DNA of 64,000 nucleotides from NCBI GenBank assembly GCA_036435485.1, contig CM071597.1, forward strand, positions 11,649,881 to 11,713,880. The letters run 5' to 3'. How positions within the stretch are numbered: the first letter of the stretch is position 1; each line of letters begins with the position of its first letter. The DNA comes from Saposhnikovia divaricata. Taxonomy: Eukaryota; Streptophyta; Magnoliopsida; Apiales; Apiaceae. Both the position numbers and the translations under genes were made by a program. The notes under the pieces were generated by a model. The model saw only the letters and a list, made by a program, of their open reading frames with translations. It had not been told where the DNA came from and did not search any database. Shown here piece by piece: positions 43,399 through 52,628 of the stretch.

Positions 43399-44388
43399 CT
43401 AACTTGTGTTAAGCATTCCCAATTCACCAACCAACCTATTGAATGTTACTTCATCAAGAGGTTTGGTGAATATATCTGCAATTTGTTGCATTGTGGGCAC
43501 AAAATGTAGCTCCACAGTCCCCTCCTCGACATGTTCTCTTATGAAATGATACCTGATGTCAATATGCTTGGTTCTTGAGTGATCTACAGGATTGTTGGTT
43601 ATGGCAATGGCACTTGTGTTGTCACACATGATTGGAATTTTCTTGTGCTCCATGCCATAATCCTTCAATTGGTTCCTCATCCACAGTATTTGAGCTACAC
43701 AGCTTCCAGCAGCAATGTACTCAGCTTCAGCAGTAGAAGTAGATACTGTATGTTGCTTTTTACTTTGCCAGGACACCAATCTTCTGCCAAGGAATTGGCA
43801 AGCACCAGATGTGCTTTTCCTATCAATCCTGCAACCTGCATAGTCTGAATCCGAATAGCCAATAAGATTAAAACCTGTATCTCTTGGGTACCAAATCCCT
43901 AGATTTGGTGTGCCCTTGAGATACCTAAAAATTCTTTTGACGGCTACGAGATGTGATTCTCTAGGATCCGCTTGGAACCTTGCACATAAACAAGTTGCGA
44001 ACATTATATCGGGTCTACTTGCAGTTAAATAGAGGAGTGAGCCAATCATACCTCGATAGCTTGTGATGTCAACTGATTTACCTGATTTGTCTTCATCAAG
44101 CTTCGTGGCTGTTGCCATGGGAGTCTTAGCTGCTGATGCATCTTCTAGATTATACTTCTTGAGTAAATCTCTGACGTACTTGGATTGACAGATAAAGATA
44201 CCATCTTTTCTCTGACTGATCTGTAATCCAAGGAAGAAGGACAGCTCTCCCATCATGCTCATCTCATATTTTTCCTGCATTAGCTTGGCAAATTTCTCGC
44301 ACAAGCGCTCATTTGATGACCCAAAAATAATATCGTCCACATATACTTGAACAAGTATTAAGTCATTTCTCACAACTTTGTAGAACAA
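43399..44388 (-). CDS. pol C-terminal part of element 2: RT (YVDD) and RNase H
   Basis: The frame is continuous with 46752-44455 except for one UGA just upstream. YVDD is at residues 16-19. RNase H blocks GYSDSDYAG, STAEAEYIAAGSC and CDNTSAIAI follow, ending at LGMLNTS. All catalytic acidic residues appear intact. The listed start is only the first start-like codon after the stop. Confidence 0.9.
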   Translation of the reverse strand: MFYKVVRNDLILVQVYVDDIIFGSSNERLCEKFAKLMQEKYEMSMMGELSFFLGLQISQRKDGIFICQSKYVRDLLKKYNLEDASAAKTPMATATKLDEDKSGKSVDITSYRGMIGSLLYLTASRPDIMFATCLCARFQADPRESHLVAVKRIFRYLKGTPNLGIWYPRDTGFNLIGYSDSDYAGCRIDRKSTSGACQFLGRRLVSWQSKKQHTVSTSTAEAEYIAAGSCVAQILWMRNQLKDYGMEHKKIPIMCDNTSAIAITNNPVDHSRTKHIDIRYHFIREHVEEGTVELHFVPTMQQIADIFTKPLDEVTFNRLVGELGMLNTS

Positions 44389-44454
44389 TGTTTTATCAAT
44401 TACTCCTCTAACAAAACCATTTTCAATTAAGAATAAGGATAGGGTTTCATACCA

Positions 44455-46752
44455 TCACCTTGGGGATTGCCTGAGGCCATAGACAGATTTGAAGAGTAGA
44501 TACACAAAATCTGCATGTTCTGGATCAACGAAGCCAGGCGGCTGTTCCAGATACACTTCTTCTTCTAACTCTCCGTTCAGGAAGGCACTTTTCACGTCCA
44601 TCTGGAAAACTTTGAAGTTTTTATGTGCTGCAAATGCCAAGAACATCCTGACTGCCTCAAGTCTTGCAACTGGTGCATAGGTTTCATCATAATCAATTCC
44701 TTCTCGCTGAGAATAACCTTTTGCAACCAAACGAGCCTTGTTTCGTGTTACAAGTCCGTTTTCATCCAGTTTATTTCTGAATACCCACCTAGCTCCAATT
44801 ACGGATTTGTTCTTTGGTCGGGGTACCAGTTTCCAAACTTTCTGCCTTTCAAACTGATTGAGTTCCTCTTGCATTGCAATCACCCAATCAGCATCGCCAA
44901 GAGCTTCTTCTATTTCTTTAGGTTCAAGCTTGGATAAGAACCCAGAATATAAGGAGATATTAGCCATGTCAGCTCTTGCAGTTCTTCTAGTAGTCACACC
45001 AGCATCTGGATCACCAATAATTAACTCAAACGGATGGTCTCTATTCCATACTCGTTCACCTGGAAATTGTCTTGATGATTCAGCTTGACTTTCTGAGTTG
45101 GGGTGCTGACTACTTTGATTATTTTCACTAACTCCCCCTGAGTTAGTGCCAGCTCCTACAGAACTAGAGTCAACTCGACTCGAGCCTTGAACAGTAGTCC
45201 TTGAGCTGCTATTTACTCCCCCTGAGTTGTTGCCGGTTCGTACTGAAGAAGTCTCTCCTGATCTTGTAGAATTAGCTTGTTCACTAGACTCAGGTTCTTC
45301 ATGTACGCTTGGAACATTTAATGGAACAACCAACTCAGGTTCATCTTCAAGATCTTCTAAGTCCAGATTCTGAAATTTTAGGGACTCAGGTTCACTAGAA
45401 TCTCTTGAAATTGATGAGAGTTTGGTATCGTCGAATCTGACGTTGTAACTTTCAGTCACTTTTCGATCATTCACCAAGAACACTCTATAAGCTGCCACCA
45501 CGTCTGTAGAGTAACCAACAAAGATTCCTTCACGAGCTTTTGCTGCAAACTTGCCTAGATTTTCATCATCTATAAGCACATAGCATTTTGCTCCGAAGAC
45601 ATGAAAGTATTTGATTGTTGGTCTTCTGTTGTTCATTAGCTCACATGGTGTCTTTTCTTTATCTTTTATGATCAAGGTTCTATTTTGAGTGTAACAAGCG
45701 GTACTCACTGCTTCGGCCCAGAAATACAAAGGAAGTTTTGAATCATACAACAAAGTTCTTGCTGCTTCAACCAGAGTTCTATTCTTCCTTTCAACTACTC
45801 CATTTTGCTGTGGAGTTCTCGGGGCTGAATACTGACGACGTATTCCTTTAGATACACAAAAGTCATTTAGCACTGCGTTTTTGAATTCAGTGCCATTGTC
45901 TGATCTAATCGTCTTCACAGTAAGTGTTGAAACATTCTCAATTTGAGTGATGTGATCAATGATTAAGAAAGGTACTTCGTCTTTCGTCATTGCGAACAAA
46001 ACCCATGTATACTTGGAGAAGTCATCCACGATTACTAAAGCATATCTTTTCCTAGACAAAGATAGGACATTCACTGGGCCAAACAAATCCATATGAAGAA
46101 GTTGCAGAGGCTCAGTAATACTAGAAATTTCTTTGCTTTTATGCGATGCTCGCTTCGACTTTCCCATTTCACAAGCTTCACAGAGTCCTTTCGGAGCGAA
46201 CTCCATTTGAGGTAGATCTCTCACCAATTCTCGCCTCGCGAGAGCATTCATCGTTTTGAAGTTTAAGTGAGATAGCTTTTTGTGCCATAACCAGCTTTCA
46301 TCATCCGAGGCTTTGCTATAGAAACAGGTGACCTCATCCTGATTTGCTGAATCCATATCTGCAACAAAAAGATCTGCCTTTCGAACTCCTCTCAAAGCTA
46401 GTGAGCCTTCCTTGATGTGAGTGATTGAGACACCTTTCTTGTTGAAGACAATTTCGTAACCTTTGTCACAGAATTGACTTATACTCAACAGATTGTGCTT
46501 TAGTCCCTCAACATAGGAAATATCTTCAATGATGACATTGCCAGTTTTCAGTTTGCCATATCCCTTAGTCACACCTATGCTGTCATCTCCAAAGGTAACA
46601 TAAGGGCCAGCCTTCATAACCAACTCTGTAAGCAGGGACTTGTTTCCAGTCATATGCCTTGATGCTCCACTGTCTAGCACCCATATAACTTTATTTCTAT
46701 TCTGCTTAATGCCCTGCAATGACAGATTGGTTAGACATTCTTCGGAACCCAA
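44455..46752 (-). CDS. pol of element 2: protease, integrase and RT N-part
   Basis: Domains in order are protease WVLDSGASRHMTG (catalytic Asp about residue 27), GAG-pre-integrase WLWHKKLSHLNF with CEAC, integrase with HMDLFGPV, IRSDNGTEF and NGVVERKNRT (complete D-D-E), a Ser/Asn/Gly-rich linker (about residues 490-570) and RT to YGLRQSPR. A UGA then interrupts RT (44455-44457) where the family has x-W-Y. The start overlaps the gag end by about 20 bases in another frame, so pol would need frameshifting or reinitiation. Confidence 0.92.
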   Translation of the reverse strand: MGSEECLTNLSLQGIKQNRNKVIWVLDSGASRHMTGNKSLLTELVMKAGPYVTFGDDSIGVTKGYGKLKTGNVIIEDISYVEGLKHNLLSISQFCDKGYEIVFNKKGVSITHIKEGSLALRGVRKADLFVADMDSANQDEVTCFYSKASDDESWLWHKKLSHLNFKTMNALARRELVRDLPQMEFAPKGLCEACEMGKSKRASHKSKEISSITEPLQLLHMDLFGPVNVLSLSRKRYALVIVDDFSKYTWVLFAMTKDEVPFLIIDHITQIENVSTLTVKTIRSDNGTEFKNAVLNDFCVSKGIRRQYSAPRTPQQNGVVERKNRTLVEAARTLLYDSKLPLYFWAEAVSTACYTQNRTLIIKDKEKTPCELMNNRRPTIKYFHVFGAKCYVLIDDENLGKFAAKAREGIFVGYSTDVVAAYRVFLVNDRKVTESYNVRFDDTKLSSISRDSSEPESLKFQNLDLEDLEDEPELVVPLNVPSVHEEPESSEQANSTRSGETSSVRTGNNSGGVNSSSRTTVQGSSRVDSSSVGAGTNSGGVSENNQSSQHPNSESQAESSRQFPGERVWNRDHPFELIIGDPDAGVTTRRTARADMANISLYSGFLSKLEPKEIEEALGDADWVIAMQEELNQFERQKVWKLVPRPKNKSVIGARWVFRNKLDENGLVTRNKARLVAKGYSQREGIDYDETYAPVARLEAVRMFLAFAAHKNFKVFQMDVKSAFLNGELEEEVYLEQPPGFVDPEHADFVYLLFKSVYGLRQSPR

Positions 46753-49175
46753 CTTTGATTGGGCCCGGCTTTTCGATAAGATCGAGAATCAACAGATTTA
46801 ACAACAGGAGATGCACTTTTCTTCATATTACTAGAGCTTTCGACTATCTCCTTTCCTTTCTCAGACTTGACAGATTTGTCAGTCTTAGGAGAAGGTTTGT
46901 CACTCCTAACTTTAGGAGGACTGACAGTCTTGGCTCTACCATACTTTTTCTTGATATTTGAACTAGCAACAGTATTTGAGCATGACTGGCTAGATGCATT
47001 CATTAAATGCACAAAAGTTTGCATGATATTAAAAGTGCATGGCATACAGTTAGGTTGACCACACTGTGCATGATTCTGATGCAGATTATTCATTGTATGT
47101 GTAGCAGGCACGGCATGTGCAGCAGGAACATTCATGTTAGCTTTGCATGCATAAGAAAGATGTTCAGTAGATTTACAATGATAACATGCTTTCTTTATTC
47201 GTTCAGCCTTAACCTCTTTTATGCCTTTCTCTCTCTTTCCTTGTTGTTTAACAGCCTTAGCTCCTAATCCTAGTCTAGATTCATCTCTAGGGAAATTGAT
47301 TTTAACTTGTTTGATAGGAGTTACAGGTTGTTCTTTCTGGCGATCTTCCATCTCAATCTCATATCTAGCTATCAATTCAGTCTCTTCTTCTTCTATTCTA
47401 GGAACAAGATGTTTGTAGATAGGTTTGACAGCCGATTTAAGAATACTAGGTGTTTCCTTTTTAAGGTCACTGGAACTAGGGTCAATAGGTCTCTTTCCTT
47501 CTTTCTTAGGAAGGTCAGAATAATCAAGTCCTATACCTACTCCAGTTATTTTCTTAATATCTACATACACTTTACTAGCCGCTAGTTTGTAAGCTTCGCA
47601 TTTTGTTTCTAACTCAGCTAGATTGTTCCTAAGACATGCTTCTACTTCTTCCTTAAGGACGAGCTTGTGTTCCAGAGATTTAATAAAGTCTCTTAGAGAA
47701 GTATCTACAGTGCAAGCAGCCTCTAGCTCTTCCACTTTTGCCTCAAGCATTCTGCATTTGGCAACAAGTGTTTTCTGTTCCTTTTGAGAAGAGTCTAGGC
47801 TTTTGCACAACATATAGATCTCTTCACTAAGAGCCCCGTTCTGTTCTTTATAATCATCAATAAGCATTTCTACTTTAAGAGTCAGAACTGGTACCTCTGG
47901 TTCCTCTGATGTCTCAGCCATGAGGGCAAAGTTTGCTACATGAGTAACATCTTCCTCATCTGAATCATCCCAAGCTCTTCCTTCTGTCACCAATAAAGCT
48001 CGTTTTCCATGTCTTTCCTTCAACAGTGCTTCATAGTTGCTTTTGAGAGCTTCAAATGTTTCTTTTGGATAAGTCTGTTTAGGCTTTTTGCAGTCCGAGG
48101 CAAAGTGTCCAGCTTCACCACAATTATAGCATTTGAACTTCATTTTGAAATCCAAAGGAGATTTGTAGCTGGTATTCTTGCCTTTTCCTTTGTAGCCTGA
48201 CGAACTACCACCACCCTTAGCAGCCCGATAATAAGATGAAGATTTTCTCTGTGGTCGGTTGCTCTTTCTAAATCTCATGTTGCTGAACTTCCTTGCCATG
48301 TATGCCACGACACTATCGTCCATGTTGTCCAGCTCTTCTTGGGTGTAGTAGTCATCATCACTGTCAGATGCGCACTCGTCATCATTATCAACTTGATGTT
48401 GTGCAAGTGATGATTTAGGCTTTGCTGCAACCATTGCCTTCTTAGACTGTTCCTCATCAGCAACTAATCCTGATGCACTTTCTTTTCCCTTTGAATCATT
48501 GTCCCATGCTTGATCTTGAAGTGTTTCCAGCTCATAGGTCTTTAATATTCCATAATATTCTTCCAGAGAAGTTGTATGCAAATCTCTGGTTTCTCTTATT
48601 GCGTAGACCCTATGTTCAATGCTTTTTGGCTGGTTCCTCAGATATCTCGTATTAGTCTCAACCATGGGGAGAGTTACACCTCTCAGATTCAAATCCAATA
48701 CCAACTGACTGAATCGTAGGTAGACATCTGTTATGCCTTCTCCTTTCCTTATTCTAAAGGTGTCATACTCCATCTTGAGTATGAGTGTTTTGTTGCTTCT
48801 GACCTCTGCAGATCCTTCCATGACAACTTCTATCTTGTCCCAAATCTTCTTCGCTGTAGTCAGACCTTTGACTATGTTGAACATTTCATGATCAAGAGAT
48901 TCCATCAAGGTTTGTCGAACGGCAGTATCACAAGCTATTTGTTCCTTATCAGCATCCGAAAACTCCGAGACCTTTTTAGGCTCAGACCGAGGTGGTATAA
49001 CCACTCCTCCTTCCGTATATGAAGGAATAACTACCATTGGGACAAATTTACCCTTGTCAAGGACTTCCAGATATTCAGGGTTAGCAGTCTCTAGATATAG
49101 TCTCATTCTGAAAACCCATTCTTCATAGTGATCTTTGTTGAACATTGGGATCTTGAATGCATTTTTAGGAGCCAT
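46731..49175 (-). CDS. gag polyprotein of SIRE element 2
   Basis: An intact frame of about 814 codons starts at MAPKNAFKIPMFNKDHYEEW, and this ATG is preferred over the upstream in-frame codon. The retrotransposon capsid-type region (residues 10-220) is followed by an acidic stretch, a CCHC zinc knuckle CYNCGEAGHFASDC (about residues 348-361), a long coiled-coil-like segment (about 430-540) and a second CYHCKSTEHLSYAC knuckle (about 662-675). Two widely spaced knuckles and a long C-terminus are typical of Sirevirus gag. It ends SWVPKNV, overlapping pol. Confidence 0.93.
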   Translation of the reverse strand: MAPKNAFKIPMFNKDHYEEWVFRMRLYLETANPEYLEVLDKGKFVPMVVIPSYTEGGVVIPPRSEPKKVSEFSDADKEQIACDTAVRQTLMESLDHEMFNIVKGLTTAKKIWDKIEVVMEGSAEVRSNKTLILKMEYDTFRIRKGEGITDVYLRFSQLVLDLNLRGVTLPMVETNTRYLRNQPKSIEHRVYAIRETRDLHTTSLEEYYGILKTYELETLQDQAWDNDSKGKESASGLVADEEQSKKAMVAAKPKSSLAQHQVDNDDECASDSDDDYYTQEELDNMDDSVVAYMARKFSNMRFRKSNRPQRKSSSYYRAAKGGGSSSGYKGKGKNTSYKSPLDFKMKFKCYNCGEAGHFASDCKKPKQTYPKETFEALKSNYEALLKERHGKRALLVTEGRAWDDSDEEDVTHVANFALMAETSEEPEVPVLTLKVEMLIDDYKEQNGALSEEIYMLCKSLDSSQKEQKTLVAKCRMLEAKVEELEAACTVDTSLRDFIKSLEHKLVLKEEVEACLRNNLAELETKCEAYKLAASKVYVDIKKITGVGIGLDYSDLPKKEGKRPIDPSSSDLKKETPSILKSAVKPIYKHLVPRIEEEETELIARYEIEMEDRQKEQPVTPIKQVKINFPRDESRLGLGAKAVKQQGKREKGIKEVKAERIKKACYHCKSTEHLSYACKANMNVPAAHAVPATHTMNNLHQNHAQCGQPNCMPCTFNIMQTFVHLMNASSQSCSNTVASSNIKKKYGRAKTVSPPKVRSDKPSPKTDKSVKSEKGKEIVESSSNMKKSASPVVKSVDSRSYRKAGPNQSWVPKNV

Positions 49176-49863
49176 CTCAATTCTGGTCACTAAAAGTTTC
49201 TAAGTACCCAAGACTAGGCTATGTAGAATATTTATGTAGAACTTTTGCCTAAGTCGAAATTTCTCTAAGTAGAAATTTTGCTCAAGTCGAAATCACCAAG
49301 TAGAAATTGTCCAAGTCGAAATTCTATGTAGAAATTCTCAAGTAGAAATTCTATGTAGAAATTTTGCCTTAGAATAATTTTTCTGCAGATTACTTTAATA
49401 TTGAATAAACAATATTATCTCTTTAACACCTTTTGACTTTGAATGCTTTACTCACCTAACCCACCTAACCCACATGCTAGGTACTGAGTATGTCTGTATA
49501 CTTTCGGCCGAATAAAGCAAATTAAAAAAGTCCAAAACCACCTTTTTTATTCTTTTACTTTTGAAAAGGAGATCAAAAAGTTGTTGGGTTGTCTTCTTTG
49601 ATAAGAACAGATGATGAACACTCAAGAACACCAAATATGAACGAACCCAGATAAATTCACAAAAATTAGTTAAAATACACCCAAGCTAAATAATCACACC
49701 TGGAGTATTTAAATAATTTTTCAGATGAGTTTTCACTACCAACGAATTAAAACACACTTTTCGAGAAAATGAAAAGTAGATCTGAAAAATGAAAACTCAC
49801 GATTCTTCTACTCAACACAAGGATCTATGTTTTGTATGTTAAACATATAGCTCTGATACCAAT
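49176..49863 (-). other. Leader of element 2 with primer-binding site and motif cluster
   Basis: The primer-binding site complementary to initiator Met tRNA is at 49850-49861 (minus strand TGGTATCAGAGC), two bases after the LTR. The leader near 49245-49370 repeats AAGTAGAAAT and AAGTCGAAAT about eight times, echoing the motifs of the LTR and spacer. Confidence 0.85.
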
Positions 49864-50918
49864 TGTTAGGTCCAAATGTGTTGTAGAGGGGGGGTGAATA
49901 CAACTTTTCGAATATGAGAAGCAATAAATACGATGCAATAAATGAACACACAGATTCAAGGAATATATGTCTTATATATAACTTGAAAGGGTTGCTACAA
50001 CATTCATTACAAAGTATAACAGAAGTTGAGAGAGAAGTGAATGATACTAAGCTCTGTGAATGCACTCTCTCTTTTTCTCTTGTGTTTTTCTCTAGAATTG
50101 CTCACTAACTTAAACATTACACAAGTACTTCTATTTATACTACATGTAATCTATGTCCTGTAGTCTTCAAAGACTAAGATGTACGTGGCCCAATGATGTC
50201 CACATAATTCTTGCCTTATCTTGAAAGCTTGGAAATCTGCCAATCAGAAGATGCCATGTGTCATGTTGAAGCTGCACTCTAAGTAGAACTTCTACTTGAG
50301 AATTTCTACTTAGCCATCTCGAAGTTCTAAGTAGAACTTCTACTTAGAAACTTCTACTTGGCTATCTAGAATATTTAGTACTTAGAAAATATTCTGGTCT
50401 TCAACTTGAAACTTCAATGCACATCTCGAACCTGTGATATCTTCATGTCTTCGTTATTCTTCACTAAGCTCTTGAATATGGATCTTTATTACTGACATAA
50501 ACTTGCTATCAATGTCCTGACACTTGATGCAACGGTCTGGTTCATAAGTGACTAGTCTTGATAGGGTTTTTGCTTCTTGAATAAATTACCATATCCAATT
50601 AGAAATGTGGCTTTCCAATATTTGCTTTCCTTCTTGTTCACTTGAAATCAATTGGTCTTATTGATACTGATAGTTATGATCTTGATCTTTGGCTTTTCAA
50701 ATCACTGAGGCATGAACAACTTTGACTTGAACTTCTCTCAATGATTTCTTCTTGGATTGATCATAGTTAACATGTTGAATTGTATCAATTACCTTGTCTT
50801 CATTTAGTGTTGATTTCTTGTGACTTCTTGTTCTTGATTGTCTTCTGGTTAAGTATCTTTTCCTTTAGTTTGAGTTACATTAGTTATAGTGTTACAAGTT
50901 TATACACTCTGCCTTTCA
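49864..50918 (-). repeat. 5' LTR of SIRE element 2
   Basis: It is almost identical to 36251-37306. The TATAAAT box is at 50133-50139 on the minus strand. Confidence 0.93.
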
Positions 50919-51330
50919 GTGCTACATATGCATAGATGACAAGGGGGCTAGTACTCTGTGTAAAGCGCTAGTAAACCTGTCATTTGATATAATATGCATA
51001 AAATCTCTGATATTAATGACCAGAACTCCAGGAACAGGAGGAACATCAACCCAATTATTCTTATGGAGAACTTGAAGACCTCCAATGTGATCTTGCAGAA
51101 GGATAGTGATGAAATAGTTGTCAGCCTGCTTGTTATTGCCAATTGCTCGTTCAGGCTCAGGACATTCAGGATAGTAGTGACCTAGTGTTGCTAGTCCATC
51201 TACACAATCGATGTCTTTCAGATTGTTTTTTTTTAACCCAAGAGCTTCCGACGATAATTCAAACAACGATCTTCCTAATTTCATTAAGTGATCGCTATAG
51301 TTCACAAGCACATCTTCTGTGCCATTGATA
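50919..51330 (-). pseudogene. 2-oxoglutarate/Fe(II) dioxygenase fragment (ACC-oxidase-homologue type)
   Basis: The minus strand encodes the family core: YSDHLMKLGRSLFELSSEALGL, GHYYPECPEPE, FITILLQDHIGGLQVLH, WVDVPPVPGVLVINI, then ISNDRF and HRVLA. The iron-binding H-x-D block reads Q-A-D, so the first His ligand is lost, and the C-terminal R-x-S block is missing. Homology stops after HRVLA, about 33 bases before the element 2 LTR. No intron interrupts it. It lies directly downstream of the SKS fragment on the same strand. Confidence 0.8.
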
Positions 51331-51353
51331 GGCAGTGGTCTTTATATCACAAA

Positions 51354-52060
51354 TCACCGGCGTGCTAAATTATTTTCTATTGACACCATCATCCACATTC
51401 CCACATTATCAAGTGGGACATAAATAGCCGTCGATGATTTGGGGTGCACCTGAATGGTGTACCGTGCAATTGCAACACGGAGGTTATAGTTATTTCTGCT
51501 TCTTGAACTCCATTGTCCTCCATCCATACCTACTACAAAGTAAGAGTATCCATTAAGGTGGTAACTCTGAACAATGTTTTCCGGGTTCTCAAATACAATT
51601 TCAACAAAAGCTCTGAAATCAGCGCCCATAACAGAAGTGTCAAGATACAAATTTCTTCCAGGGGGATTTGGTGATATGCTACCAACGCAAAACACTCCTC
51701 CAATGTTAAAGTAATCTGCTAGCTTTAGGGCTTGGGGGAGTGTCAGCTGCGACAAATGAAACACTATTGATTATATATCTCTGCTTGCCACCGACTTGAC
51801 CAGGAGAACTAGACAACGTGATAGTTCTGCTGGTTTTTACCATACCATAATGGTAAGAGCCATGTGGATTAGGTCTTGGTCCACTTGTTGTGAGTCCTGA
51901 TAGAGCCTGCCTTGTTCAAAGACCAGTTAATCTGAGTGGTAGGTCCACCGGGTGGGGGACTAGACACTATGCTGTGACTAGTACTGAGTAAGATTGACCA
52001 ACATGAACATCCAGTGATGAATAAGTCGCTTGTAGTGTATCACTTGTGACCTTTCTGATA
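51354..52060 (-). pseudogene. SKU5-similar (SKS) multicopper-oxidase-like gene fragment
   Basis: Blocks readable in order on the minus strand are DVHVGQSYSVLVTA, PPGGPTTQINWSLN, GPRPNPHGSYHYG, GGKQRYIINSVSF, LADYFNIGGVFC, GADFRAFVEIVFENPEN and VVGMDGGQW, ending near LDNVGMW. They correspond to the C-terminal two-thirds of SKS/pollen L-ascorbate-oxidase-like cell-wall glycoproteins. At least three frameshifts and one stop separate them. No intron is seen over about 700 bases, whereas these genes are, to my knowledge, multi-exon, so an mRNA-derived copy is likely. Confidence 0.82.
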
Positions 52061-52209
52061 ATTCAACAGATTTTTTGAGTATAAAACAGAGTTTTCAAAC
52101 CCTAACCTGAGAACTGAATGGAAACCTGAGAGTCTGCAGCTCAAACGAGTGCTAGTGTCCGACTATCTTCTGTTAGAAATGGCCACGATGTCGTTGTAGC
52201 CAGGAAGTA

Positions 52210-52232
52210 TTCGATCCCCGGCGGCGGCGCCA
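52210..52232 (-). other. Primer-binding site complementary to tRNA-Asp 3' end
   Basis: On the minus strand TGGCGCCGCCGCCGGGGATC, starting at 52232, differs at two bases from the complement of the plant tRNA-Asp 3' end including CCA. It lies two bases beyond the LTR end at 52235. Nuclear tRNA genes do not encode CCA, so this is a primer site and not a tRNA gene piece. The captured gene fragments lie downstream of it. Confidence 0.7.
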
Positions 52233-52234
52233 AA

Positions 52235-52621
52235 TGATGGCGGGGAATTATTTTAGTGTTTGCCGTAGGGATTTTCACCATCACCGGAAGAATTGGTTTT
52301 TGTGTTTTTGTGTTTTTTTGTTCTTCATGCATAACTATGGGGTTTATTTGTGTTTATTCTTAAGATTTCTGTATACTCATCATTCAAGGAGATTAAGTTG
52401 TAAAACTGTATCTATGTTTACAGAAAATACATATTGGAGAAGAAGATGTGTTTCTTATTCATTAAGAAAAAAGTATTACAGAGTAGTGAAATGAAATTGA
52501 GTACAGAGAGAGAGCTATATATTGAAAATAACAGAATTAGTTATGATAAGTAAGTAGATTGATAAGCAGTGTTGGTTGTGATAAGTAGCAGTGATAGGAT
52601 GACTTGATACGAGCCTTAATA
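52235..52621 (-). repeat. LTR (387 bp) of the triplicated Copia element, also followed by a primer-binding site
   Basis: On the minus strand the LTR begins TATTAAGG (TG end mutated to TA) right after the polypurine tract GAGGGGGAC, and ends at TCA. It is the 3' LTR of the Copia element to its right. The primer site beyond it also makes it look like the 5' LTR of whatever lay to the left. Confidence 0.7.
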
Positions 52622-52628
52622 GTCCCCC

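Larger units (their letters stand above)
36251..50918 (-). mobile_element. SIRE-lineage Ty1/Copia retrotransposon 2, complete (14.7 kb)
   Basis: LTRs of 1,056 and 1,055 bases bound gag, pol and an envelope-like region, all on the minus strand. They differ, by eye, at one substitution and one T-run indel, so the insertion is young. The primer-binding site (complement TGGTATCAGAGC) and polypurine tract are in place. Lesions are few: one stop in RT and one in the envelope-like ORF. The 5-base flanks TGTAT (36246-36250) and GTGCT (50919-50923) do not match, so no target duplication is visible. Confidence 0.95.

Noticed and set aside
52195..52232. Piece of a tRNA-Asp gene
   Set aside because: Only the 3' end including CCA is present, and it sits next to an LTR end. 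Nuclear tRNA genes do not encode CCA, so it is a primer-binding site.
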